39,963 nucleotides of DNA from Ekhidna sp. (GCA_014323825.1 JACONI010000120.1:1-39963); one strand, 5' to 3'; shown: positions 1 through 9,941, counted from the first letter of the stretch. Notes: generated from the sequence alone by a model not told the origin. Numbers and translations: made by a program.

Positions 1-1
1 G

Positions 2-697
2 CAAAAGGTAGTCGTGAGTACTGATGTACTGGTGCCTGATGACCCCTCACTGCCTCCAATTAACGAACAGTGTGAGGTCGCTTCCGTCCCCGCACCCGAA
101 GCCATGAATTGCTCGGGAAATACCCTCACGGCTGCACCTGATGTCACCTTCCCGATTACAACGAACACTACCATCACATGGACCTACACCAACGGCAGCA
201 ACACGGCTACGCAAACGCAGGAAGTGAACATCGCCGACACCGAGGCACCGACAGTTACAGGCACCTTGGATGCCATTACCGAACGGTGTTCGCTGGCGGA
301 AGCAGACGTGACCGCTCCCAAAGCCAATGACGTTTGCGACGGGCAGATCACTGCTACTACAAATGCCACGTTCCCCATTACGTCCAAAACCACGATCACG
401 TGGACCTACACCGATAAGACAGGCAACACGACCACGCAAACGCAGGCGGTAACGATTACTCCCTGTGTGCTAAGTGCAGCGGATGATGCGTTGGAAGCAG
501 TAGTCTTCCCCAATCCTTCGGGGCGTTACGTGGAAGTGCAGTCTCCCGTGGAAAGCCCGATTCGCATCCTGAGCCTTGGCGGGGAGTTAGTGCTGAAAAG
601 CACCACAAACACAAGGATAGATGCAGCCTCCCTTCACAGCGGCCTGTACTTGATTCAACTGCCGGACGGGCATCTGCTGAAGTTTGTGAAGCGATAG
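2..697 (+). CDS. C-terminal part of a secreted multidomain protein with HYR/Ig-like repeats and a type IX secretion sorting domain
   Basis: The reading frame is already open at base 2, so this is the 3' end of a larger gene whose start lies outside the window; the GTG at 14 is probably internal. Two similar modules of about 75 residues are visible, each with a Cys-containing segment, a FPITxxTTITWTYT core and a TQTQxVxI end, as in HYR/Ig-like adhesive repeats. The last ~75 residues look like a type IX secretion C-terminal domain: VVFPNPS, then RILSLGGELV, then GLYLIQLPDG and a basic KFVKR end. The product should cross the outer membrane by T9SS and be surface-attached or released. This end of the window looks more GC-rich than the genes that follow. 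The ligand is unknown. Confidence 0.85.
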   Translation, partial: QKVVVSTDVLVPDDPSLPPINEQCEVASVPAPEAMNCSGNTLTAAPDVTFPITTNTTITWTYTNGSNTATQTQEVNIADTEAPTVTGTLDAITERCSLAEADVTAPKANDVCDGQITATTNATFPITSKTTITWTYTDKTGNTTTQTQAVTITPCVLSAADDALEAVVFPNPSGRYVEVQSPVESPIRILSLGGELVLKSTTNTRIDAASLHSGLYLIQLPDGHLLKFVKR

Positions 698-1158
698 AAA
701 GTCAGTACCGGGATTAAAGGATGACAGTATCTTCCCAACGAGGTGTAGTTTGTAGCTACAGCTTTGTATTCTTCTCCCACTGATTGCGCGAATGGGCGCA
801 GAGTCTCTAGGATGTAGTTTGTAACTACTACCTGTTTAAAACAGGATTTATTTGATTTTAAGAGGGCCGTGATTTTTGTTATGCTGCTTTAGTCGGGTGT
901 AAAAAATGCCTGCTCGATGGGGAAAAATAATCCCGAAACGCTCTGCAACAACCGCTGACCGGACAAAAATGCTTCCGGGATGGTCAGGAAAAATTGAGCG
1001 GAAGTCGGGAGCGTGTCTTTTTGAAAGAGAGCATTGCTAGTCGGACTGATAGTTTCGGAATTATCAGGGATCCGTTATACTTGCCTGATGGCTTGCGGTA
1101 TACCTTACAGGCTTTAACAAATAGCTTAAATGAAATTCGATTTTTATTTACCTGACTA
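698..1158. other. Intergenic region without a convincing gene
   Basis: These 461 bases hold no ORF that resembles a protein on either strand. The only structure seen is a pair of short hairpin repeats (744-759 and 813-828), described separately. The stretch from 900 to 1060 is relatively GC-rich and could be decayed coding DNA, but no family was recognised. Confidence 0.5.
744..828. repeat. Two copies of a 16-bp hairpin repeat
   Basis: TGTAGTTTGTAGCTAC (744-759) and TGTAGTTTGTAACTAC (813-828) differ at one base. The second is a perfect stem GTAGTT-tgt-AACTAC. The single change in the first copy keeps pairing through a G-U wobble. The pattern suggests a small dispersed palindromic repeat conserved at the RNA or cruciform level. 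Confidence 0.55.
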
Positions 1159-1644
1159 ATGAAGAAACTCTATCTATTTCGTCATGCCAAATCTTCCTGG
1201 ACATTTGATCTTCCGGATCATGATCGTCCTTTAGGAAAGCGTGGCAGAAAAGATGTATTTAAAATGGGTGAATTTCTTAAAAAGAAGATTACCCCTCCGG
1301 AAGTCATCATTTCAAGCCCGGCAAGCCGGGCTTTTTACACGGCATTGCATATCTGCGATTGTTTAGGAGTCCATGAAGGAGTCATCATCCTTACGGAGGA
1401 ACTTTTCCATGCCGGGTCATCGGAAATACTTCGTGTCATTCAAAATGCTCCCGATTGTGAAACGCTTGCCATTTTTGGCCATAACCCGGGGTTTACAAGC
1501 GGCACAAACCGTCTGTCGAATGCTAACATTGAAAATATACCTACCGGAGGCGTAGCAGGTATCTCATTTGATGTCTGCAAGTGGTCAGAAGTGGAATTCG
1601 GAAAAGGTAAAGAAGAATTTTTTTATTATCCTAAAGGGATTTAG
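1159..1644 (+). CDS. SixA-like phosphohistidine phosphatase (histidine phosphatase family)
   Basis: A 161-residue protein starting with the family signature LYLFRHAKSSW (Arg8-His9 form the RHG-like phosphate pocket, His9 the expected phospho-acceptor). It continues with DHDRPLGKRG and a second catalytic segment near FGHNPGFTS, as in SixA and related single-domain phosphatases. SixA removes phosphate from histidine phosphotransfer domains or HPr-like proteins, but the substrate here cannot be told. The size fits the family (150-170 residues). It is convergent with hslU and the two stop codons overlap by four bases, so it is transcribed separately from the minus-strand operon. Confidence 0.85.
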   Translation: MKKLYLFRHAKSSWTFDLPDHDRPLGKRGRKDVFKMGEFLKKKITPPEVIISSPASRAFYTALHICDCLGVHEGVIILTEELFHAGSSEILRVIQNAPDCETLAIFGHNPGFTSGTNRLSNANIENIPTGGVAGISFDVCKWSEVEFGKGKEEFFYYPKGI

Positions 1645-3026
1645 AGGATATATCTGCTCAAATCCTTGTCCTTCACTAATCCGTCTAATTTTTCCTCTAC
1701 CAAACCTTTATCAATGACTATCTGAGCATTCGGACCGATGGTATCCGGTATATCAAACAGAATTTCGTTTAAGAGCTTACTCATCACCGTATGTAATCTT
1801 CGTGCTCCGATATTTTCTACTTCTTCATTGATTTTAAAGGCCATTTCGGCGATTTCTTCCAGTGCTTCATCCTGAAAAGATAATTGGACCTCCTCAGCGG
1901 CAACCAATGCCTCGTATTGTTTAGTCAGTGCATTTTTTGGTTCGGTGAGAATTCTTAGAAAGTCCTGTTTGGTTAGATTATCAAGTTCTACCCGGATAGG
2001 AAATCTACCCTGCAACTCAGGGATCAAATCAGAAGGTTTACTGAAATGAAATGCTCCTGCGGCAACAAAAAGAATATGGTCTGTATTAATAACACCGTAT
2101 TTTGTATTTACGGCACTGCCTTCTACGATGGGTAGTAAATCTCTCTGAACTCCTTCTCGGCTCACATCCGGCCCTTTTGCACTATCTCCGCCTTTCGCAA
2201 TTTTATCAATCTCATCAATGAAAATAATTCCTGTGTTTTCAGCTTTGTAAATGGCCTCTTCTTTCACTTCATCCATATCAATCATCTTGGCTGATTCTTC
2301 TTCCAATAAAATCTTTCTAGCTTCGAGGATGGTCACTTTACGCTTCTTTTTCTTCTTGGGGAGCATGTTTCCAATCATCTCCTGAAGGTTGATCATAGAG
2401 GCCTCATCCATACCTCCTCCAATCATGCCTATATTACCGTTTGATGCTTGTGTAACGTCAATCTCAATTTTCCTTTCGTCAAGTTCTCCGTTTCTGATTT
2501 TTTCCCTGAAGCGTGTTCTTGTCTGTTCGTTTAGCTCTGCTTCACTTTCCGGTTCATCACTGCCTGTCCGGGCTGCGTGGATATTTTTCGTGCCCTTCAA
2601 TGGCGGTATTAAGGCATCCAGAATGATTTTTTCTACAACTTCCGCAGCTTTTTCTTTTACCTCTTCTTTTTTGGCTACTTTCGCCATGTTCACAGCCTGT
2701 TCCACCAAGTCACGAACCATACTCTCCACATCTCTTCCCACATATCCTACTTCTGTAAACTTTGATGCCTCCACTTTTGTGAAAGGAGCATCTGCGATCT
2801 TGGCCAATCGACGGGCAATTTCAGTTTTACCGACACCCGTAGACCCAATCAATAAAATGTTATTAGGCACAATCTCACCCTGAATCTCCTCAACGACATT
2901 CATCCTCCTCCACCTGTTCCTCAGAGCAATGGCCACATTTCGCTTGGCATCTTTCTGCCCGATAATGTATTTATCCAGCTCTTCTACTATCTGTTTCGGA
3001 GTCAGGTCATTCTTTAATTCGTTCAT
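1641..3026 (-). CDS. hslU: HslU, ATPase subunit of the HslUV (ClpYQ) protease
   Basis: A 461-residue AAA+ protein. It shows Walker A GSTGVGKT (residues 61-68), the pore-loop motif GYVG (94-97), an inserted charged I-domain (about 110-240, including a run of lysines at 224-230), Walker B IIFIDEID (267-274) and the C-terminal tail LSRYIL that inserts between HslV subunits to activate the peptidase. Its role is ATP-driven unfolding of substrates for HslV in the cytoplasm. hslV is not in the window, so it must lie elsewhere. The start overlaps the end of porQ by four bases (ATGA), which implies translational coupling in a lon-porQ-hslU transcript. Confidence 0.96.
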   Translation of the reverse strand: MNELKNDLTPKQIVEELDKYIIGQKDAKRNVAIALRNRWRRMNVVEEIQGEIVPNNILLIGSTGVGKTEIARRLAKIADAPFTKVEASKFTEVGYVGRDVESMVRDLVEQAVNMAKVAKKEEVKEKAAEVVEKIILDALIPPLKGTKNIHAARTGSDEPESEAELNEQTRTRFREKIRNGELDERKIEIDVTQASNGNIGMIGGGMDEASMINLQEMIGNMLPKKKKKRKVTILEARKILLEEESAKMIDMDEVKEEAIYKAENTGIIFIDEIDKIAKGGDSAKGPDVSREGVQRDLLPIVEGSAVNTKYGVINTDHILFVAAGAFHFSKPSDLIPELQGRFPIRVELDNLTKQDFLRILTEPKNALTKQYEALVAAEEVQLSFQDEALEEIAEMAFKINEEVENIGARRLHTVMSKLLNEILFDIPDTIGPNAQIVIDKGLVEEKLDGLVKDKDLSRYIL

Positions 3027-4015
3027 AAAATCTTCTTAAAATCTTTTAAGTTGGTCTGTATACTAATGAAACTTGTACCCCCGGCGGCATGATAAACAGC
3101 ACGGGAGAATCTCATTTGAAATTGTTTAATTTTTAACATGAACCCGTATGAAAATCCTGCACCTCCTCCGGTTTCATCAAGTCTCAGCTCTTGTTTACGC
3201 TTATGGTTGTAACCGGCCAAAAGCTGAAAATTTTTTGACAGCAAAAACTCTGTTCCAAAGTTAATCCTTCTTAGTACTTTATCGATCGTCTCACTGGATC
3301 TGTCATCGTCTTCATTGGATGCTGTTAAATTGGTCCTGATAAGGCTATTTGATGTAAAGGTGAATCGAACTGGCATATATCTTGGTTTAAAAGAAGTTCC
3401 CAGTCTAACATCAAATGGGAGGGATTTATCCGAATCCTTTGAATAATCTGTCAGGGTTACCCCCATATTTTCAAATACCATAGCAAAAGACCAATTCGGA
3501 TTTATTCGAAAAACTCCGCCTAAATCCATTGTCAGGGCAGATGAAGAGTAAGTATCTATTGTGGAGTTAAGAAATTTCAATGTTCCCCCTAATGCAATCG
3601 GTCCAACCTGGTGAACTTTGCCGATAAAAAAGACATAATCGGAGGCATTAAATGATCCTAATTTCTGCCCTGTTTCATCCGTCAAATCAAAAGATCCAAA
3701 ATTTAGATACTGTAGTCCGACAGCAAAATTTTCTGTTCCTTTTATATTAAAGGAATATGCCAGTGAATAGACAAATGCATCCGCAAAGTATGGATTCAGG
3801 TGGAAGAAGATACTTCCGGCATCCACAGAATCAAGTGTAGCAGGATTCATGAAAAATTGAGAAATATCTCCATCGGACAACGAAATAGTTGACCCTCCTA
3901 AAGCAGCCGATCTGGGATTGGAAGAAACATTGAGTGATTGATAACCTAACTCCCCTCCTAGCTGGGCGAGACCAACAACCGGAGTCATTATCAATATGCC
4001 AAAAATAAATCTCAA
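3023..4015 (-). CDS. porQ: PorQ, type IX secretion system outer-membrane protein
   Basis: A 330-residue predicted beta-barrel with a signal peptide (MRFIFGILIMTPVVGLAQ) and the FadL/PorV-like N-terminal plug signature SNPRSAALGGSTISLSDG, followed by FFMNPATL. This is characteristic of PorQ, which with PorU, PorV and PorZ forms the cell-surface attachment complex of the T9SS. The strand-rich C-terminus ends in an aromatic-rich segment. The gene overlaps lon upstream and hslU downstream by four bases each, a tight arrangement that ties surface secretion to two housekeeping ATP-dependent proteases. Confidence 0.88.
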   Translation of the reverse strand: MRFIFGILIMTPVVGLAQLGGELGYQSLNVSSNPRSAALGGSTISLSDGDISQFFMNPATLDSVDAGSIFFHLNPYFADAFVYSLAYSFNIKGTENFAVGLQYLNFGSFDLTDETGQKLGSFNASDYVFFIGKVHQVGPIALGGTLKFLNSTIDTYSSSALTMDLGGVFRINPNWSFAMVFENMGVTLTDYSKDSDKSLPFDVRLGTSFKPRYMPVRFTFTSNSLIRTNLTASNEDDDRSSETIDKVLRRINFGTEFLLSKNFQLLAGYNHKRKQELRLDETGGGAGFSYGFMLKIKQFQMRFSRAVYHAAGGTSFISIQTNLKDFKKIL

Positions 4016-6513
4016 TGCTTATGCTCTTCCGGTAGAATAAATTCAATTGGGTTTATCACCTTTTGATTAGTCAACGCTATTTCTAAAACTTCAGGTACAT
4101 AGTTTACGAGATGAATTTTAAGTTCCTTAAGATATTTCCGGTCAATTTCTTCCAGGTCTTTCTCATTTCGTTGGCACATGATTATTTCCTTAATTCCTGC
4201 CCTTCTTGCGGCTAATATTTTCTCTTTGATCCCTCCTACGGGAAGAACTTTACCTCTAAGTGTAATCTCTCCTGTCATAGCTATTTTCTTTTTTACCTTT
4301 CGCTGGGTAAATACGGAAGCCAGAGAGGTGATCATGGTAATTCCTGCCGAAGGCCCGTCTTTTGGAATAGCACCTGCGGGGACATGAATATGCAAATCAT
4401 AAGCATCAAATATCCTGTAATTAATACCTAGTGATTCGGAATGAGATCTAAGGTAAGACAAAGCAGCCATTGCCGATTCTTTCATTACATCCCCCAATTG
4501 ACCGGATAAAGTAAGTTTCCCCTTACCACGGCTTAATGAAGACTCTATAAAAAGGATATCGCCTCCCGAAGGAGTCCAGGCAAGTCCCGTGACAACTCCC
4601 GGGACAGAGTTATCTTCATAGTTCTCCTTATCAAAAATCTCCGGACCAAGAATTTCTCTTACCCGTTCATCTGTAATTTTAGAGACGTATTCCTCTTCCA
4701 TAGCTACTGATTTAGCAATGGACCGAATGACTGAAGCGACTTTCCTTTCTAAATCTCTGACACCGGACTCTCTTGTGTAGTCATTGATGAGTTTCGCAAT
4801 GGAGAATTTATCGAAAGAGATGTCCGATCCCTTTAATCCATGCTCAGTTCTCTGTTTTGGAATCAGGTGCTTCTTAGCGATCTCATTTTTTTCTTCCAAA
4901 GTGTAGCCGCTGACTTCTATGATTTCCATCCTGTCTCTTAAAGCCGGCTGAATAGTATCCAAAGAGTTGGCGGTTGCAATAAACAGTACCTTGGATAAGT
5001 CATAATCCACTTCTAAATAATTATCCTTAAAGGAAGCGTTCTGTTCCGTGTCCAATACCTCAAGAAGAGCCGAGGACGGGTCTCCTCGAAAATCCGAACT
5101 TACTTTATCAATCTCATCAAGGATAAAAACCGGATTGGACGCTTTCGCACGATTTATATTTTGAATGATTTTACCAGGCATCGCACCTATATAGGTTTTT
5201 CTGTGCCCTCTGATTTCGGCTTCATCATGCACTCCTCCCAGAGACATGCGTACATATTTTCTGTTTAATACATTTGCTATTGACCTTCCAAGCGATGTTT
5301 TACCAACTCCGGGGGGGCCATACAGGCATAAGATTGGTCCTTTTAAATCCTGCTTTAATTTTCTTACTGCCAGATATTCGATGATTCGATCTTTTACCTT
5401 TTCTAAACCAAAATGGTCTCTATCCAGAGTCTTTCGGGCATTTTTTAAATCGAAATTATCCTCTGTGGTCTCATTCCAAGGTAAATCCACTAATAACTCT
5501 AAATAGTTCATAGTTACCGGAAATTCAGCAGTAACCGGGTTCATTCGCATTAGCTTATCAAGCTCCTTTTCAAAGTGATGTTTTATCTCCTCCGGCCAAT
5601 CCTTTTCGTATCCTTTTTTTCTCAGAACTTCTACCTCCTGATCAGGTCCGTCCTGACCAAGCTCGTCCTGTAGCACACGAATTTGTTGCCTGAGAAAGTA
5701 ATCTCGTTGTTGCTGATCAATATCAGTATGCACCTTTTCCTGGATTTCTCGCTTCAGTTGAAGCATTTGCAAATCCCTAAGCATAAATTGAAGCAGCTTC
5801 TCAGAGCGATCCTTTGGATCATTAATTTCTAACAATTTCTGCTTTTCAGCTACTTCAGCATTGATATTTGAGGATAAGAAATGGGTTAAGAAATTAAAAT
5901 CATTAATGTTATCAATCGCCACTTTCGCCTCTTTAGGAATTTCGGGACTCAAACTCATAATTTCACCTGCGGTATCCTTGAGTGATTGAATAATCACTTT
6001 TTGCTCCTTTTGGGAGACTAACACGGACTTATCAGGGAGTAATTGATACCTGACTATATGATGGGGATCTTCCCGGATTTTATCATTGATTTTAAAGCGC
6101 TTCTGACCCTGAATAATGATTGTAGTGTTCCCGTCCGGGAGTACAATCATTTTGATAATTTTTGCTATCGTTCCAATTTCAAATAAATCTTTAAAAGAAG
6201 GGTCCTCTTTTTTTACATTTTTTTGAGCGACTACTCCAATTATACGATCGCCTTTATAGGCTTTTTTAACGAGTTTAATAGATTTTGTTCGGCCTACTGT
6301 AATTGGAAGTACCACTCCCGAAAAGAGAACAGTATTTCTTATAGGCAGCACCGGCAACTGATCCGGAAGATTCTTATCGTCAATCTGATTCTCCTCGGGA
6401 GCGATTATCTGTATTAATTCCTCAGAGTCTTCATCTATGAACTCCGGAAGGAGGATGGTCTTCAATGCTATTTCTTTCATAAATGCCAGTCTGTCAGATT
6501 TTTTGAAGTTCAA
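4012..6513 (-). CDS. lon: Lon, ATP-dependent serine protease
   Basis: An 833-residue LonA protein. The N-terminal substrate-binding domain (about 50-245, LPVLPIRNTVLFSG) is followed by a coiled region (250-330) with the conserved YFLRQQIRVLQDELG, Walker A GPPGVGKT (399-406), Walker B VFILDEID (462-469) and the C-terminal protease domain with the Ser-Lys dyad Ser722 (PKDGPSAGI) and Lys763 (GGIKEK). It degrades misfolded and regulatory proteins in the cytoplasm. A second in-frame ATG at residue 12 (MKEIALKT) is an alternative start. It is the first gene of the overlapping lon-porQ-hslU set, and its promoter should lie in the 111-bp divergent gap to the next gene. Confidence 0.97.
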   Translation of the reverse strand: MNFKKSDRLAFMKEIALKTILLPEFIDEDSEELIQIIAPEENQIDDKNLPDQLPVLPIRNTVLFSGVVLPITVGRTKSIKLVKKAYKGDRIIGVVAQKNVKKEDPSFKDLFEIGTIAKIIKMIVLPDGNTTIIIQGQKRFKINDKIREDPHHIVRYQLLPDKSVLVSQKEQKVIIQSLKDTAGEIMSLSPEIPKEAKVAIDNINDFNFLTHFLSSNINAEVAEKQKLLEINDPKDRSEKLLQFMLRDLQMLQLKREIQEKVHTDIDQQQRDYFLRQQIRVLQDELGQDGPDQEVEVLRKKGYEKDWPEEIKHHFEKELDKLMRMNPVTAEFPVTMNYLELLVDLPWNETTEDNFDLKNARKTLDRDHFGLEKVKDRIIEYLAVRKLKQDLKGPILCLYGPPGVGKTSLGRSIANVLNRKYVRMSLGGVHDEAEIRGHRKTYIGAMPGKIIQNINRAKASNPVFILDEIDKVSSDFRGDPSSALLEVLDTEQNASFKDNYLEVDYDLSKVLFIATANSLDTIQPALRDRMEIIEVSGYTLEEKNEIAKKHLIPKQRTEHGLKGSDISFDKFSIAKLINDYTRESGVRDLERKVASVIRSIAKSVAMEEEYVSKITDERVREILGPEIFDKENYEDNSVPGVVTGLAWTPSGGDILFIESSLSRGKGKLTLSGQLGDVMKESAMAALSYLRSHSESLGINYRIFDAYDLHIHVPAGAIPKDGPSAGITMITSLASVFTQRKVKKKIAMTGEITLRGKVLPVGGIKEKILAARRAGIKEIIMCQRNEKDLEEIDRKYLKELKIHLVNYVPEVLEIALTNQKVINPIEFILPEEHKH

Positions 6514-6624
6514 CTTTTTGTTTTAGAATATTATTATCGTTCAATCGTTGTGCCAAGATAAAGGCTTGATTCAAATAATAGTAATTTTAACCCGGATGTT
6601 GGCTTTTACTGACTAATCGGCAGT

Positions 6625-8634
6625 ATGATAAGACTTATTAAGTACAACGTTAGATTTTTTCTGACTTTCCTGAGTTTTTTTGTTTTTGCTCAGGAAAATA
6701 AAAAAGAGGTTCAGATTTTAACTGATTCCGTACCTGGTGATATTGTTTACAACATTTATGAATTCAAAGGAATCAATAAATATCCAAAGTACTATAATGC
6801 GTCTCAACTAAAAAGAATTAATCAATTTGACAGGTCAGAGCAATGGGAAGCCTACTACAAAGAACTTAAGAGGTATGTCAGTAAGTTCGGAATCCAAAAT
6901 TTCTACACGGATACACGGCTTATTTGGAGATTAGCCAAAATGACCGAGCTTTTCGGTGATCCCGAAGAGGCCAAGACTTTATACAGAATGGTACTGAGAC
7001 ATCATTATGAAGGAATTGATATTAAGGAAATTGAACTTTACTATGATTCATTGAATAGACAAGCTACAGAGCAATTTGTTCCAATAGACTACTATTATGA
7101 GTTGGTTGAGCATCGAAAGTTGATCGATACATTAAGACCACCCAGAGGTATACTTTTAAATATGGGAATGCTTGTTAACAGCCGCAGTGCGGATTACGGT
7201 CCCTCGCTAAGCATAAATAATGATATACTATTGTTCACTTCGAAGAGAGAATTAGTGGATCGAAGTATTGCATTCAAACCTGACGAGGATTTATACATAA
7301 GCAAAAAAGATCATTACGGGACATGGTCCAAAGCATCTCCAATTGAAGACTTAAATACCAATTACAATGAAGGTTCACCATGTATAAGCAGTAATGGCAA
7401 AACACTTGTTTTTTCAAGATGTTTTTGCCCCGGAGTTATTGGTCATTGTGACCTGTATATTTCAACCTTAGCGGATGACAGCACATGGACTACTCCAAAG
7501 AATCTCGGGCCAACCATCAATAGCGTGACTTGGGACTCGCACCCTGCACTATCACGTACAGGAGATACCTTATTTTTTGCTTCTGACAGGTTAGGAGGAT
7601 TTGGATTATCGGATATTTATTACTCTACCAAGGATGAAGAGGGGAACTGGCAGCCCGCTTTAAACCTGGGGCCGGTGGTCAATACCAGGAAAAACGATCT
7701 TAGTCCGTTTTATCATCCGGGTCATAATGTTCTCTACTTTAGTTCAGACGGCCAATTATATAACTTTGGCGAATTTGATATTTACAAAGCTTACAATGTA
7801 AATGGTTATTGGACTGAACCTCAAAACATTGGTCCGTTAGTGAATGGCAGAGGCAGTGAATTCTATTTTACGATAGATTCCAGATCAGAACTCTTGTTTT
7901 ATGCGAGGTCTTCGTCCAGAGATTTAGATAAGCAGGATATTTATTCATTTCCTCTTCCCATGGGGGCACAACCTGAAGCTACCACGCCGGTTACAGGCAC
8001 GCTCACTGATTCGCTGACCGGTGTTCCTTTTAAAGGAATTGTTTCCATCATAGATCTAGACAGAGGTCAGGAGGTAGCTCCGAAGTTTCTCAAAAACGAC
8101 GGTTCATTTGCATTTAACCTTGTGAACAACAGAAACTATCTGCTGATACTTCAGGGTGATGATTTTTTTCGAATAGAGGAAGTTTTTTACCTCAATGGAC
8201 CCCTTGAATTAAACCAAGTCACAGAACCTATCGCATCCAAAGTGAAGTTTGAGTCCATCAAATTTGATGTGGGTAAGTCTGATCTTAAAACAGAGATGTA
8301 CGCAGATCTTAATAAGATCGTAAATTTTTTGTATGATAACTTAGAGTTCAAACTAAAAATATCCGGTCACACAGACTCAGTAGGTGATTCTGATAAAAAC
8401 TTACAATTGTCAAAAGACAGGGCGCAGGTAATTGAAGACTATATTGTGATCTTCGCAGGAATTCTAAAGGAAAGAGTTTTGTCTCAAGGTTTTGGGCATA
8501 CGCAGCCAATAGTTGAAAATGAGTTAACGGAGGAAGATCGAGAATTGAATAGAAGAGTAGAATTTGAAATTTACAGAGAAGCCCCTAAAACCCTTGATGA
8601 GTTAGAGGCTTCCGGTGAAGGACGTGACTTTTAA
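6625..8634 (+). CDS. PorE-like OmpA-family protein (TPR-like, PD40 propeller, carboxypeptidase-regulatory-like, OmpA)
   Basis: 669 residues with a signal sequence ending near FVFAQ. There is an alpha-helical, TPR-like region (about 60-180), then beta-propeller blades with PD40 signatures (LLFTSKREL, TLVFSRCF, LFFASDRLGGFGLSDIYYS, LYFSSDGQ...DIYKAY) to about 450, a small beta-domain resembling carboxypeptidase-regulatory folds (about 455-530), and an OmpA-like peptidoglycan-binding domain (about 545-655) with ISGHTDSVGD and the NLQLSKDRAQ helix. Order and length match PorE of the type IX secretion system, which links the machinery to peptidoglycan. Unlike PorE, no lipobox cysteine is visible. 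It diverges from lon-porQ-hslU, supporting a T9SS context. Paralogues of this architecture are common, so the symbol is withheld. Confidence 0.8.
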   Translation: MIRLIKYNVRFFLTFLSFFVFAQENKKEVQILTDSVPGDIVYNIYEFKGINKYPKYYNASQLKRINQFDRSEQWEAYYKELKRYVSKFGIQNFYTDTRLIWRLAKMTELFGDPEEAKTLYRMVLRHHYEGIDIKEIELYYDSLNRQATEQFVPIDYYYELVEHRKLIDTLRPPRGILLNMGMLVNSRSADYGPSLSINNDILLFTSKRELVDRSIAFKPDEDLYISKKDHYGTWSKASPIEDLNTNYNEGSPCISSNGKTLVFSRCFCPGVIGHCDLYISTLADDSTWTTPKNLGPTINSVTWDSHPALSRTGDTLFFASDRLGGFGLSDIYYSTKDEEGNWQPALNLGPVVNTRKNDLSPFYHPGHNVLYFSSDGQLYNFGEFDIYKAYNVNGYWTEPQNIGPLVNGRGSEFYFTIDSRSELLFYARSSSRDLDKQDIYSFPLPMGAQPEATTPVTGTLTDSLTGVPFKGIVSIIDLDRGQEVAPKFLKNDGSFAFNLVNNRNYLLILQGDDFFRIEEVFYLNGPLELNQVTEPIASKVKFESIKFDVGKSDLKTEMYADLNKIVNFLYDNLEFKLKISGHTDSVGDSDKNLQLSKDRAQVIEDYIVIFAGILKERVLSQGFGHTQPIVENELTEEDRELNRRVEFEIYREAPKTLDELEASGEGRDF

Positions 8635-9941
8635 ATACTAATGATATCGTTTACTATTGCGAAAGCCAGTATACTCAGTACAATCACCATTCCAAACTTC
8701 TGTGCATTTTCAAGGAAACGGTCTGAAGGTTTTCTGCCGGTGATTATTTCCCAAGTCAAAAACATTACGTGGCCTCCGTCAAGAGCGGGGATTGGAAGGA
8801 AGTTCATAAATGCCAAAACCATTGACAACATCCCAACCAGTGACCAAAACCTTAACCAGTCCCAATTACCTCCGAATTGTTTCATTATTCCTATAGGACC
8901 CATTACTGAATTCCTTGGATTGATATCACCGGTAAATATCTTTTGGAGTCCTTTTATATTAAGCCAAATCAATGTAAAAGCGTTATAAGTACCCTTACTA
9001 ACTGCCTCAAAGAAGCCGAACTTTCTTTGGGTAAAGTTCAATTCAGATCCTCTTATAAAACCTAACTTACCATCTTCATTAACATCAACTACAAGATTTT
9101 CCGGTACGCCATTTCTGCTGACGATAATATTTACTCTATCTCCTTTGAAATCGTAAAGTTCATTAACCAACACGCCAAAACCGGTTACCGGCTTATCATT
9201 AACAGCTACAAATTTATCTCCCATTAAAAGTCCGCCTTTCTCTGCATTCGAACCTTCCTGAATCTCCTCTACTGAAACTATATCTATCGGGCCAATGATA
9301 TTAGCTCTGTTTTTTTTACCTGCTACTTTGTCAATGAAGTCGTTAGGAATATCAATTCTTATCTCTTGTCCATTCCGTTCAACCGTATAATAATTATCAC
9401 TTCCAAGGAGAAGATCCAGACTTACTATATCTGAGAGTCGTTCAAAATCTCTACCATTAATTGATAAGACTCTGTCTCCGGTCCGGAATCCCAATTGCTC
9501 ACCTAATTCATAAGCAACAATTCCATTTTTGTTCAATTCCTCTTTTGTTATATAAGTCTCACCATTAATAAATGCTAAAACAATGAAGATGATAATACCG
9601 GTAATCACATTAACTATTATACCTCCCATCATCACTATCAGGCGCTGCCATGCCGGTTTAGCTCTGAATTCCCAGGGCTGAGGTTCTGCACTTAAAGATT
9701 TTGTATCAAGAGATTCGTCGATCATGCCGGAGATTTTCACGAAGCCGCCCAAAGGAATTGCCCCAATTGAATATTCAGTTTCTCCAAACTGCCTGCCCCA
9801 GATTTTTGGTGGAAATCCAATGGAATATTTCTCTACCCTCATTCCAAAAGTTTTCGCAGCGATCAAGTGTCCCCACTCATGAACTCCTACCAAAATTGAC
9901 AACCCTAACAAAAGTTGCCCAACCATTATTATTGTTTCCAT
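8631..9941 (-). CDS. rseP: RseP-like site-2 zinc metalloprotease
   Basis: A 436-residue multi-pass inner-membrane protease. The zinc motif HEWGH (residues 21-25) sits in the first membrane helix, and the third ligand motif LDGGH (about 387-391) in NFLPIPALDGGH near the C-terminus. Two PDZ-like segments lie between (about 115-300; GEQLGFRTGDRVLSINGR and GGLLMGDKFVAVNDK). The family performs intramembrane cleavage, classically of anti-sigma factors, and clears signal peptides. The start directly follows the stop of dxr, a gene pairing common in bacteria. The 3' end overlaps the convergent PorE-like gene by four bases. Confidence 0.95.
   Translation of the reverse strand: METIIMVGQLLLGLSILVGVHEWGHLIAAKTFGMRVEKYSIGFPPKIWGRQFGETEYSIGAIPLGGFVKISGMIDESLDTKSLSAEPQPWEFRAKPAWQRLIVMMGGIIVNVITGIIIFIVLAFINGETYITKEELNKNGIVAYELGEQLGFRTGDRVLSINGRDFERLSDIVSLDLLLGSDNYYTVERNGQEIRIDIPNDFIDKVAGKKNRANIIGPIDIVSVEEIQEGSNAEKGGLLMGDKFVAVNDKPVTGFGVLVNELYDFKGDRVNIIVSRNGVPENLVVDVNEDGKLGFIRGSELNFTQRKFGFFEAVSKGTYNAFTLIWLNIKGLQKIFTGDINPRNSVMGPIGIMKQFGGNWDWLRFWSLVGMLSMVLAFMNFLPIPALDGGHVMFLTWEIITGRKPSDRFLENAQKFGMVIVLSILAFAIVNDIISI

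Noticed and set aside
2389..2883. 164-codon plus-strand ORF
   Set aside because: Ser/Phe-rich antisense shadow of hslU.
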